Shown: positions 14,501-23,700 of the stretch, piece by piece
Layout of the letters: every line of letters starts with the position of its first letter
How positions within the stretch are numbered: the stretch's first letter is position 1
Assembly (NCBI RefSeq): GCF_000313135.1
Contig: NW_004457431.1
Location: 62,001 to 126,000 of the forward strand
Direction: 5' to 3'
DNA length: 64,000 nucleotides
DNA from: Acanthamoeba castellanii str. Neff
Taxonomy: Eukaryota > Discosea > Longamoebia > Acanthamoebidae
The notes under the pieces: model-generated
Told to the model about the DNA's origin: nothing
Databases searched by the model: none
The model's input: only the letters and a program-made list of their open reading frames with translations
Translations under genes and position numbers: made by a program

Positions 14501-16090
14501 CCTGCCTGACCCCGGACCGCTGACCTGGCCCGGCCGCGCCGTCACCCGCCTGTACGCGCCTTTTTTTTTATTGATTTACTTTATTTATTTATTATTTATT
14601 TTAATTTATATCTCGCTTTTCGCAGGCACGCCGACACGATCTGGAACAGCAAGACCTCGCTGCTGTCGATGCTTCAGCAGAACGGAGGTGCGTTGGTGGC
14701 GGCATGCGCGTGTCGTGTGCGGTGTTGGCGACGACTCACAGCCGCACACACACAACCGCACACGCACACAACACACACACAAACACACGACGCCACGACA
14801 CACGACGCAGTGAGTCGAGAGGCGGCGGGCGAGTACGTGAGCTTCCACGGGCTGCGGAACTGGGGCAAGACCGTGACCGGCAACTACCTCTCCCACCAGA
14901 TCTACGTACACTCCAAGGTACCTGCAGCCCGGCCTCCCCAGCATCCACCGATCTCGCACAACTTCAACTCAACGTGTGTCGTGTCGTGCTGTGTGTGCGG
15001 CTGCGCGCGTCGTGCGTGCGTGTCGTGCGTGGTCGTGTGTGCGTAGCTTATAATTGTGGACGACAAGATCGCGATCATCGGTTCGGCCAACATCAACGAC
15101 CGCAGCATGAACGGCAACAAGGACTCGGAGATCGCGGTCAAGATCACCGACACCGAACTCAAGCCGGGCCTCATGAACGGCCGCCCCTTCTCCGTCGGCA
15201 GGTTCTGCCACTCGCTCCGGTACCACCACCCACTTTCCTGTGCTGACGTGGCATATATCAATATAAAACTATATTCAATACTAATATATATACATCTATA
15301 TATTCATATATATTAACTATATATATATAAAAGGGTGACGCTGTGGAAGGAGCACCTGGGGATCAAGGAGCGGCACCGGGAGAAGGACAAGGAGCAGGAG
15401 CGGGACCTCATGCGCACCATCTGCGACCCCGTGGTGGGCTACGACTACTGGAAGGCCATCTCCAAGCAGAACTCGCTCGCCTTTGCCAAACTCTTCCCCT
15501 GGACGCCTCAGGTGCGCGCGTGCGGTGTGCGTGCGTGTGTGCGGTGTTGGGCGTGTGCGGTGTGTGCGGTGTTGGGCGTGAGTGGTGGGTGCGGTATGTG
15601 TGACTGATGGATGTGTGTGTGGCATTCTTAGGATGCCATCGGCACGCTGGAGGAGTGGAGGGAGCGAATGAAGGACTGGGAGCGGCAGCGCGACGACCAC
15701 GCGCGTCAGCAGTGGGAGCTCGCGCGCGAGGTGCGCGCCCAGCAGAAGAAGAAGCAGAAGGAGAAGCAGCTCAAGGAGCAGAAGGAGGCCACGCTCAAGG
15801 ACCGCGCGCGCCTCGCCCGCAAGAAGTCGATCAACCACATCAACCACGACGCGGGCGATGACGTCAGCGGCGGAAGCGGCAGCGGCAGCGGCGACGGCGC
15901 GGGGGAGGTGGCCACCAAGGAAAAGGAGGCCGTGGCCAAGTCGGCGTTCGAGGCCGAGCTGAGCGGGATCGTGGGCCACGTGGTGGACTACGCCTTCCTG
16001 TTCCTCCAGTACGAGAGCATCTCCTTCAGCGAGCACCTCACCCTCACCGCCGTCGGCACCCTGCCCGTCACCGCAGACATGTTCTACTGA
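6759..16090 (+). CDS. Pseudokinase-SH2-PH-phospholipase D protein (single long gene model)
   Basis: Exons from the ATG at 6759 to the TGA at 16088-16090 can be joined in one frame with no stop. Order: a low-complexity N-terminus, a kinase-like domain (about 7183-8650), a helical linker (about 8780-9780), an SH2 domain (about 9898-10300), a PH domain (about 10884-11430), and a phospholipase D core with two HKD motifs (HQKTVVLD near 12177 and HSKLIIVDD near 14910-15065). The two motifs are separated by a lysine/glutamate-rich insert at 13080-13760. A coiled-coil tail ends in [15 protein letters not shown]. The PLD part should hydrolyse phosphatidylcholine to phosphatidic acid and choline. SH2 would bind phosphotyrosine and PH phosphoinositides. 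The key join is exon GEIAAR (ending near 10610) to exon GRAMTRVIS (starting near 10682), which keeps frame through a 71-base intron. The first intron has a GC donor (7044-7045). The alternative is two adjacent genes, with PLD starting at the ATG at 10691. Confidence 0.65.
7183..8650 (+). other. Degenerate TKL-like protein kinase domain
   Basis: This is part of the gene at 6759-16090. The fold landmarks are present: [16 protein letters not shown] (beta 2-3), [29 protein letters not shown] (catalytic loop), [10 protein letters not shown] (activation segment start), ASPEV and [17 protein letters not shown]. Several catalytic residues are changed. The VAIK lysine position reads R (VSVR), HRD reads HGD, the catalytic-loop Asn reads R, and the DFG Asp reads E (AEYG). 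A classical active kinase is therefore unlikely, and it probably acts as a pseudokinase or scaffold. The region upstream (residues 1-95) is Ser/Pro/Thr-rich. Confidence 0.75.
7629..7692. repeat. (GT)n-rich microsatellite in intron
   Basis: A GT tract with interspersed GTTGTG and GTGGTG variants lies inside the intron before the exon with HENVLSLKG. Confidence 0.85.
9898..10300 (+). other. SH2 domain
   Basis: This is part of the gene at 6759-16090, spread over two exons. The beta-B strand reads [17 protein letters not shown], with the Arg expected to bind phosphotyrosine. It is followed by [14 protein letters not shown] and [19 protein letters not shown], the usual SH2 second half. The preceding segment [18 protein letters not shown] recalls the linker upstream of SH2 in STAT- and SHK-like proteins; that comparison is an impression, not an alignment. 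Confidence 0.85.
10308..10430. repeat. CACACGG/CACGACA intronic satellite
   Basis: A short-period repeat changes unit from CACACGG to CACGACA along its length. It lies within the intron after the SH2 domain. Confidence 0.85.
11483..11575. repeat. Mixed (GT)n/(GC)n intronic microsatellite
   Basis: GT and GC alternation with two GTGTCGTGTG interruptions fills the intron between the PH domain and the PLD core. Alternating purine/pyrimidine tracts of this kind are potential Z-DNA formers. Confidence 0.85.
12247..12327. repeat. 7-bp tandem repeat (GCACACC)n
   Basis: About eleven near-perfect 7-bp units lie inside the intron that follows HKD motif 1 of the PLD gene. Confidence 0.9.
12511..12683. 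repeat. 9-bp tandem repeat (TCGTGTGTG)n
   Basis: About 19 near-identical 9-bp units follow the exon with [10 protein letters not shown] and precede the exon with [14 protein letters not shown]. Because the unit is a multiple of three, all frames stay open through it, which gives false open frames such as a repeated SCV. It is best read as intron. Confidence 0.92.
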
Positions 16091-16170
16091 GCCCTTGCTC
16101 CCTCTGTGCTGTCTCGCCCACACAAAAAATGCAAACATTTTGGTACCTAAACAAAACCTGCTTCTCACCA

Positions 16171-16720
16171 CATTCGCGTTTGGTCCCACAATAGACGAAT
16201 TCTGGACAGTCACCCTGCTCATAGCGGCCAGGTCATGCGGTCTGGGTCGGGCGTGGTGCCTCTTGTCAATGAGTTACTTCGAATTCATTTCTACAACCCT
16301 TGGTGTGCAACGGCTCGTCACCTTCCTTGGCCTGTGGTCCGCGGACTCCAGCTGTGAGTCCTCAGCCCGGGCCATGTAGGAGGTGTACCCAACTCATGAC
16401 GCTACCACCACCCTTTTGGCACATTCTCTACAACATAAATTTTTACGTTGAAGCTGTTCTTGTCCTATTCACGTCTTGTCCCACAATGGCAGAACGTGCT
16501 TGTGGCGGCACGCACATAGACCAGCCTCCAGCCTCTTGTCATAGCGGGCGTGGTGCCTCTTGTCAATGAGTTACTTCGAATTCAATTGAACAACAACCGC
16601 TGGTGTGCTAAGGCTCGTCCGCCTCCCACGGCCTGTGGTCCGAGGACTCCAACTGTGAGTGCTCGGCCCGGGCCAATGTGGGAGGTGTACTCAACTCATG
16701 ACGCTACCACCACCCTTTTG
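16171..16720. repeat. Noncoding tandem duplication, two diverged copies of about 250 bp
   Basis: Copy 1 is about 16171-16418 and copy 2 about 16467-16720, offset by roughly 295-302 bases. Shared blocks include GTCCCACAAT, GGCGTGGTGCCTCTTGTCAA, TGAGTTACTTCGAATTCA, GGCCTGTGGTCCG, CGGCCCGGGCCA-like text and AACTCATGACGCTACCACCA. Small indels break any shared reading frame, so it is unlikely to be coding. It lies between the converging PLD and bZIP genes. It is not an intronic microsatellite and I do not recognise the unit. Confidence 0.85.
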
Positions 16721-16844
16721 TTTGAGATTAATAACTCGAGCCAGCTACAGACTCTGAGACTCCATCCATCCATCCAGAGAGAGAGAGAGAGATTGTTTTT
16801 AGTGTGTTCTGCTATGTACAGGGCCAATGATTGGTGAAGGTGGT

Positions 16845-18809
16845 TCAGTGTACAGGGATGGGGATGGCGTGGTGGGTACGGTTGTGTCGCAGGTGGTCCG
16901 CTGCCGCTGGAATGTCGTCATCATGTCGCTGCTGCTGCTCCTGCTGCTGCTGTGCCAAAGAGCCGCTGCTTATTTCGAGCGTCTTGACGTGGTGCGCCTT
17001 GTCCACGTAGAGGTAGCACATGTTGTCATAGCCACACTTGGCCACTCCTTTCCCTGTCGTACCATAACAACTGCTGTCAGCATCGCAACACACGCGACAC
17101 ACACACACAATGACACACACATCAATGCAATAATGGTGTAGAAGTTGACCTTGCGTTGCTGGTTTGGCGTCTTGTTGTGTTGATGTATCGGTGATGGTCG
17201 ATGTGGGTGGCGAGGCGACCCAGGTGGAGCGCCGGAAGTGGGTAGTCCTGGTCTCCTCCTGCTCCAGAATGACGCGCGCCGTCGGCGACCATCCCATGTC
17301 GCCGTGCGTCGACGAGCCGACGAACATGCCGGGTCCCTGCAGCAGGAAGCTCAGCGCAAAGATCGCCACTCCCTGCACGACACACACCGGCGCACGACAC
17401 GACACGCGCACACACGAGTCAGTCACGGTGGGCGTTGCGCATGGCCGGACACCACCCAAGGGTGCAGGGCAGATTGGGGGTCGTACCAGCAAGCAGACGC
17501 CTCCGGCCACGGCTCTGGGCGACTGGACGGACGCACTGCCGAGGCCCAGCGAGAACCACGACGAAGGGCTCGACGGCGCGGCGCCGGGGTAGTCACCGTC
17601 GTCGTCTCGCTGTCGTTTGTTGTTGGCGTTCGTCTTCTGCTTCTTTTGGCTGTGGTGGAAGTGCTGCATCTGTCGCAGCGCCGAGCGCAGCCGCGTGTTC
17701 TCTGACGTCACGGCCGCCAGCTTCGAATTGAGCAGCACCACCTCCGACTGCAGCGCCGAGTTGTGTGTCCTCTGCGGTGGTGCGTGCGTGAGTTGAAAGG
17801 CAACAAAGGCGAAGAAGAAGAAGAAGACGACGACGACAAGCGAGTCGATGAGACGTACGAGTTCGCTGTTCTGGGTGCGGAGGCTGTTGAGCTCGCCCTC
17901 GAGCTCCTGGTGGGCCGATTTCTTCTTCTTGCGCGACTCCTGGGCGTACTCGCGGTTCTTGATGAGCCGCAGCTGCTTCTTGAGCTGCTTCTCTTCAGCG
18001 TGGGTGAGCTCGCGCGACGACTTGAGGGTCTGCAGGTAGGCCTCCATCTCCGAGCTCGACAGCTTCAGCAGCGTGTCGCGCGGCAGCACCACGCCCGACG
18101 TCGCCGCCGCGATCTCGCTCGGCACCGCACCGGCTGTGGCGGCCCTGCGTCGCTTCTTCCCCGCGGCACAGTCGTCGTCATCAGCGGCGGCAGCGGCGGC
18201 GCTCGCGGGGTTGATGATGCCCGCGGGCCGCACCAGCGGCTCCCCGAGATGCTGGCGATAGCTGCCCGACGTGGGGCTGCTGACGACTGCCTTGGATGAG
18301 ATCGGCACGACATCCATAGGCGCCGCTACGCCGACATTACCGATGATTGATCGCATCTGGTCATCATGTGCAGCGAAGATGGGCGAACGAGGAGGAAAGG
18401 GTTCGATGCTGGGCAACGTGCTCGTGCTCGTGTTCATACTCGTGCTGCTCGAGGGGCTCGGCGCTTCGTCCTTGATGGCGAGCACGGGGAGGGAGAACAG
18501 GAAGTCGTTGTAGGGCGATGTCTGGGGCGAGCTCTGCGGCGATGATTCCGAACCCGATTCGGGGGATGACGGCAGCGTAGTGGAAGTAGAGATGGTAGGA
18601 TAATAAAAAGGAGGCGTAGTAGAGATAATCGTGGATGTAGCCTCCATCTCATTTGAGAAGGGGTTGGAATTCCATTCGAGGGTATCTGTTGCCGCACCCG
18701 AATCGTCGGCGGAACCGAGGGTGAGGAAGAGATTTGCCCATTCCGATTCGCTCAATGGCGCAAGTCCATCTATGCCAGCCATAGCCTGATCGTAGCCATC
18801 TTCTAGCAT
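16845..18809 (-). CDS. Membrane-anchored bZIP transcription factor (ATF6/CREB3-like layout)
   Basis: The start is at 18809 (MLEDGYDQAMAGIDGL) and the stop at 16845-16847. The N-terminal 200 residues are acidic and Ser/Thr/Pro-rich, typical of an activation region. A nuclear-localisation-like AAGKKRRR follows. The bZIP basic region reads KQLRLIKNREYAQESRKKKK (N-x7-R intact). The leucine zipper continues across an intron (LEGELNSLRTQNSELVRLI, then LQSEVVLLNSKLAAVTSE). Next come a basic, Gln/Asn-rich stretch and a hydrophobic segment formed by joining AVAGGVCLL to GVAIFALSFLLQGPGMF across an intron at about 17374-17486. It is long enough for one membrane pass. About 25 residues beyond it is RVIL (17265-17276), which fits the RxxL site-1 protease pattern. 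By analogy with ATF6, OASIS and plant bZIP28, it may sit in the ER and be released by cleavage. That function is inference. Confidence 0.85.
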   Translation of the reverse strand: MLEDGYDQAMAGIDGLAPLSESEWANLFLTLGSADDSGAATDTLEWNSNPFSNEMEATSTIISTTPPFYYPTISTSTTLPSSPESGSESSPQSSPQTSPYNDFLFSLPVLAIKDEAPSPSSSTSMNTSTSTLPSIEPFPPRSPIFAAHDDQMRSIIGNVGVAAPMDVVPISSKAVVSSPTSGSYRQHLGEPLVRPAGIINPASAAAAAADDDDCAAGKKRRRAATAGAVPSEIAAATSGVVLPRDTLLKLSSSEMEAYLQTLKSSRELTHAEEKQLKKQLRLIKNREYAQESRKKKKSAHQELEGELNSLRTQNSELVRLIDSLVVVVFFFFFAFVAFQLTHAPPQRTHNSALQSEVVLLNSKLAAVTSENTRLRSALRQMQHFHHSQKKQKTNANNKRQRDDDGDYPGAAPSSPSSWFSLGLGSASVQSPRAVAGGVCLLVRPPICPAPLGGVRPCATPTVTDSCVRVSCRAPVCVVQGVAIFALSFLLQGPGMFVGSSTHGDMGWSPTARVILEQEETRTTHFRRSTWVASPPTSTITDTSTQQDAKPATQGQLLHHYCIDVCVIVCVCRVCCDADSSCYGTTGKGVAKCGYDNMCYLYVDKAHHVKTLEISSGSLAQQQQEQQQRHDDDIPAAADHLRHNRTHHAIPIPVH

Positions 18810-19136
18810 GAACGACGATGCCCCCAGCCAATTCCAACTGGACCAGGTCGTTCATCCTCTTACCGTCTCAGTTCTGTTTCCTCTTCTCGAGATGCTTGAC
18901 TTCACTTCTTCATCAAAATACCAATCGCGTAATCATCTTCGCCGACGTCGGCGTCCCGCGCCATTGGCCTGTGCGACGTCGGTGGAAACTCTTTTCTTCG
19001 ACATTTCTTCTGGCCACCAACGCAGTCGCATTCTTCGCATTCCAGATTGGTAGATTGGTCGTGTTTGTGTTGACGATGACAATGATGATGTTGTAGTGTA
19101 CATGTGTGTTGACGACATGATCGGGCAGCGATCTCT
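18810..19136. other. Spacer between bZIP gene and giant receptor-like gene
   Basis: It holds the 5' region of the bZIP gene and the 3' end of the next minus-strand gene. No exon or recognisable element is seen. Confidence 0.5.
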
Positions 19137-20714
19137 TCACGACGAGGAGATGGAGTCGTCGCCCGTGGCGCCACCACCGGTGGTGTCGACCGCCATCGAC
19201 GACGATGACGGTTGGTCGAGCATCTCGGCGCGGCTGTCGGCAGAGGAGGAGAAAGCCGACGTCAGCCCGCGGCTCTTGGCGTAGGAGTACCACAGGCGGA
19301 AGACGCTCTTGCGCTTCGAGTAGACGGTGAAGATGAGGAGCGTGAGCGGGAGAAGCTCGACGACGATGACGAAGATGATGGCGCCCACAGCGCTCATGCT
19401 CTGGTCGACGGTGCCGTAGAGCAGGAAGCCGCACATGCACAGAAGCGACAGCGTGCACACTGCCAGCACCACCGAGAACTTGATCATCTTGTTCCGCTTC
19501 ATCTTGGCCAGACGCTTGCTCATGCTCTTCACTCTATACAGCGTCAGCAACACCCACACGCCGTACACTGCGTCGCATGTGTTGCGTGTGTGGTGTCATG
19601 TTGCGAGTTGCGTGTGTCGTGTGTTGGGTGTTCGCGTGAGTGACGCCCAGGCAGAGACCGATAAGCGAGCGAGTCGCGACAGTACCGGCAAAGGCGATGG
19701 CGAGGACGAGGGCTACGGCGATGATGACCGATTGGTAGAAGATGGCGAGGCCGGTGCGTGCGTCCTTCATCTCGCTGTTGGGGTCGGACTGGTCCAAGAA
19801 ATAGGGCGACGAGCACGACGTCTGCAGGGGAAACGGGAGTCGGGCGCTGGGTGAGTGAGGGACGAATCGCGCTGGGCTTCCCCATCATTGAGGGGAGAGA
19901 GCGTACGTCGGTCGACGAGATGCTGGCCTCGAGCGCGATGAAAATGATGACGAGGACGAGCAGGAAGGCGTAGAGAAATCCGTTCACGCCGAGGAACATC
20001 ACCTTCATTCGTTTGAGCACCGATTGGCCGCCCTTCTTCTTCAGCGCCCAGTGCACCAGTTCCACCCTTTACACACCACTCAGTTCAGTGCGTGTGCGGT
20101 GGTGCGTGTGCGGCGGCAAGGTGTACCAGAAGAAGAGGAGCAAGGTGTAGATGGAGAGGAACAGGTAGACCGGCACTTCGCCCAGGATGACGTAGACCAC
20201 CACGTTCACATTGTTCAGCACACCGGTGGGCAGCATCGCAAAGTAGATCACCCTCACTGTGGGCCGGCGCACCAAAGTCTGGTGTCAGCCGTCATCGATT
20301 CAAATGAAGGCGAAGGCGAATGGAGTCGTACAGATGAGGATGGCTTCGATGCAGCAGTGGATGATGCGGCCCATCGACAGCAGAGTCCACGCGACCGACC
20401 CGAAGCTCTTGTCTCCCGAGTCTGACAGCTCCTGCGCGCACGCAGAGGCTCACATCGATTGAGCCCTTTGCTCGCTTGAGGAGGCCTAGGCCTAGGCACG
20501 TACGTATCTGAAGAGCCAGAACTGATTGATGATGGCCAGGGTGTTGGGGATGAGGAGCAGCGCGTAGAGGGCGACGGCCAGGTAGAACAAGGCCACGGTG
20601 CTCGTGCTCAGACTCTCGATGAACGTTTCGCCTGCCCAATCACCACTCTCTCTGCAATGTACTTCACCGTCAGTCCCTCCCCCCACAGCACACGCACCAC
20701 CGTGCGCGCACTCA

Positions 20715-20762
<48 letters not shown>

Positions 20763-23700
20763 CACACACACAGAATGGGGTGCGAACCGCCAGACGGGGA
20801 AGATGGTGTTGAGGTCTGGCGGGTAGGGAAGCGGCAACGTGCCGCAGATGAGGCCTTCGTCGGTGATCCTCACGTTCCGGGCGTTCATCGGCGTCCACTC
20901 CGAATAGTCTTCGTTGCTGGAGATTGGTGATACAATACAAGGTTAGGTGCTAGAACCAAATCTCATCTCCACTAGCGGCTGCGGGAGGTCATGCCACGCA
21001 CCTGAAGGCGAGGTCGTATTCATCGAAGCTGCTGTCGAGCGCAATGTCGGAGCGCACGTACATGCAGACCGTGAAATCGGCCTGTGTTGATTGGATGAAC
21101 GTTTGTCCGGTTAGAAGCAACAATCTTGCGGGTTGGAGAGGAAAGGCAATGGTACGTCGGTTGCGGAGGTGATGATGTGCGCTTTCTGTCCGCCGTTGGT
21201 GAGCTCAATGCGCAGGCCATCGCCGATCAGCTGGCCTACGATCACTCCGTGCGAGTTCTACAGGCAACACAAGAGCATTCGATGAATCAGGAAGATTGTC
21301 GAATGATAGTGTGCGACATGGACGTGTGGTACCTCGACGATGGAGTAGCCCTCTGGCTCGCTCTCGATGGCCTTCACGAAGATGTTGGAGACAAACGTGG
21401 TGTCGCCCTCCTTCTGGAACTGCGACACGGCGACCGAGTACACATTCACGTCGACGCAAGTGGGATCGAACGCCAGCTCCCTGGTCCACGACACCCGGCC
21501 CACACCGGGCAGCTGTCCCCCGCCAGTAGACCCACAGGTTAGTCGGTCAACATGCGCTCGGGCTGTTAGATTGAAGGCGGGAGGTTGGTAGGGTGACGCA
21601 CCGGAAGGTGAAAGTCTGTGTGAGAGCACGTGCGGGAGACTCCGACGGTGACGCCGACGTTTTGGCCGCAGCTGCCGTCCCACGTCGATTCGAGACAGGA
21701 ACAGGTCACCGCGCTGAACATGTCGATCAGGCGATTGTACCTGACACACGACACGAACGGGCGAACGCGCAGGTCAACTTTGTCAACCTAACAGTGCACC
21801 CACGGGAGTAGAACTCAGCTGGTGCTGCGTACCGGCAGAACTGGTCGGACTTAAACTGGGAGGAAAGCTGCGAGATCTGCGCGGCTGTGGAGAGGGTGGC
21901 GTAGGCGCTGAGGCTGAAGTCCTCCACCAGTCGCTTGTTGTACTGGGTCGTCCAATTGCGCTGCTTCCACTCGAATCCTTGCCACCTCCCGCCCGGGTAC
22001 CTGACATCGGCGATGTTGTCATCACGTTGAGCCACCCACCACTCATGTGCCATGTCGTGCGCAGTACCAGGTGCCCTGATGCCAGTTGTAGTAGGGCGTG
22101 GGAGTGCCTCCGGCAGCCAAGCAGGCGCTCTCGTTCTTGGGCGACAGGAAGGCCGTGCCGGGGTTACCCATCACGCTCTCGGCGTAGGTGTACGTCTCCT
22201 CGAGACAGCCCATTCCTAAGGTCAGCACATCAAGCTTTTAGTTCCGAGCCTGCATATTGTAACTCCGAACAACGATTCAGTGAGTTCGTACCGTAGGCCA
22301 GACAGTCGCCCTGGGTCGCGGCCGACCGCATCCACCGCGGGGTGCCGTACTTGGGGACCGAGGCAAGACAGTCGGCTTCGGAGTACACGTGGTAGTCGAT
22401 ACACCCCACGCGGCCCTGCTTGGCCCACTCGGGGCACGACACCGTGACGCCGAACGAGTCGGCCTCCAGCTGGAACGGATACACGCACACTCCATCGCTG
22501 CAGCACCGATGAATGTCGCCATCAGCGATGATGGCCTGACCCACACCAGCACACGCACATAAAGAAAGGAAAACGGTACATGGGGTCGAATGGATCGCCG
22601 GTGGTCACGTTCCGGTACAGCAGCGGGTTGGTCAGTTCGGCGTCGTCGCATGCCCCTGCGGCCTCGCAGTCGGTCTGATTCGCGCACGGGCCGTACGCGC
22701 AATCGACAGTGCACCAGGGCGTGCTCTCGCAAGTGGTCTGGAGTGGGCCAATCAGTGCTGATCGAGTCGAATTCGGGAAGGGAGACGTGGGTGCGTACTT
22801 GATCGATGCCAGGACCGTGCGGGAAGCACGACCCGGCGGTGCAGGAGCTGGCCGTGTCGAGCGCAGGCAGGTTCCATGCGAACTCGTGGTTCCAATAGAG
22901 CAGGGAACCGTAGGGACTGAACAGGCACTCGGAATAGCTCTGGTAGGATTTCAGCACACAGGACTGGGCCACCGGGTTCCACCTGAAGGTAAGGCCGGTT
23001 CGTGTGAGCCACTACTACCACTATCGGTACTACCGGCACCAACTCTATGGGGGGGACTGGGGTTGGGAGGCGAGACGTACACGCACGGGCCGCCAAACAG
23101 GTCCTCGCAGACCTGGGGGTTGCACAGGAGCTCGTAGTTGGCCGTGGCCGTGCTGTGCAGGTGGCAGTAGCTATCGCACACGTAACGAGACTGGCCGTAG
23201 GAATCGACCTGAATGTTCCCGCCGCAAGATCATCTCAGGTTGGGCGGCATTGTCGTGTTTGAAAGCTGCAGTTGTGGGTGGAGCGGGGCCAGTCACGTAC
23301 CTCCAGCCGGACGTACTCACAGTCGCCCAAGAACCACTTGTTGACGGTGCCGTAGGACGATGAAGTCAGACACAGATGGGCTGAAGTCACCAGCCCCATG
23401 TCAAAGACGCACTCTTGGTCGATGTAGTTCTGAGACGACACAGACAGGTCAGTTCTTACCAACCAAGATGACCAAAGGGGGGGCTGCGCGTCGCGTGATA
23501 CTTACGAGTATACGTCCGGAGAGAAGAGCATCTTGAACCACTCACAGCCTTTCCCGTTGTCGATGATGTTCTTGTCTCCCGTCATGTAACAACCCCAGTA
23601 TTGCGACACCTGAGCGTGACGCCGCCGAATTCGGTGTTGAATCAGCGAACGCGACCCGCGAGCAGCTCGACAACCTACGCACCTCGAAGCAGGACTCGGG

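Larger units (their letters stand above)
10884..15240 (+). other. PH domain plus phospholipase D catalytic core
   Basis: This is part of the gene at 6759-16090. The PH domain runs [18 protein letters not shown] ... [20 protein letters not shown], with the conserved Trp in the C-terminal helix. The PLD core begins with [20 protein letters not shown] and [13 protein letters not shown] motif 1 ([15 protein letters not shown], followed by IGGLDLC) and HKD motif 2 (YVHSK joined to [20 protein letters not shown]) both have intact His, Lys and Asp. HSKLIIVDD is split by an intron after the Lys. The insert between the motifs is a KEKEKEK-type charged stretch with a Gly/Ala repeat. Confidence 0.9.

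Noticed and set aside
16095..16837. Short plus-strand frames over the tandem duplication
   Set aside because: The frames are not conserved between the two copies, so coding is unlikely.
20483..20500. Short AGGCCT inverted repeat as a possible regulatory element
   Set aside because: It lies inside an intron and is too short and simple to support a function.
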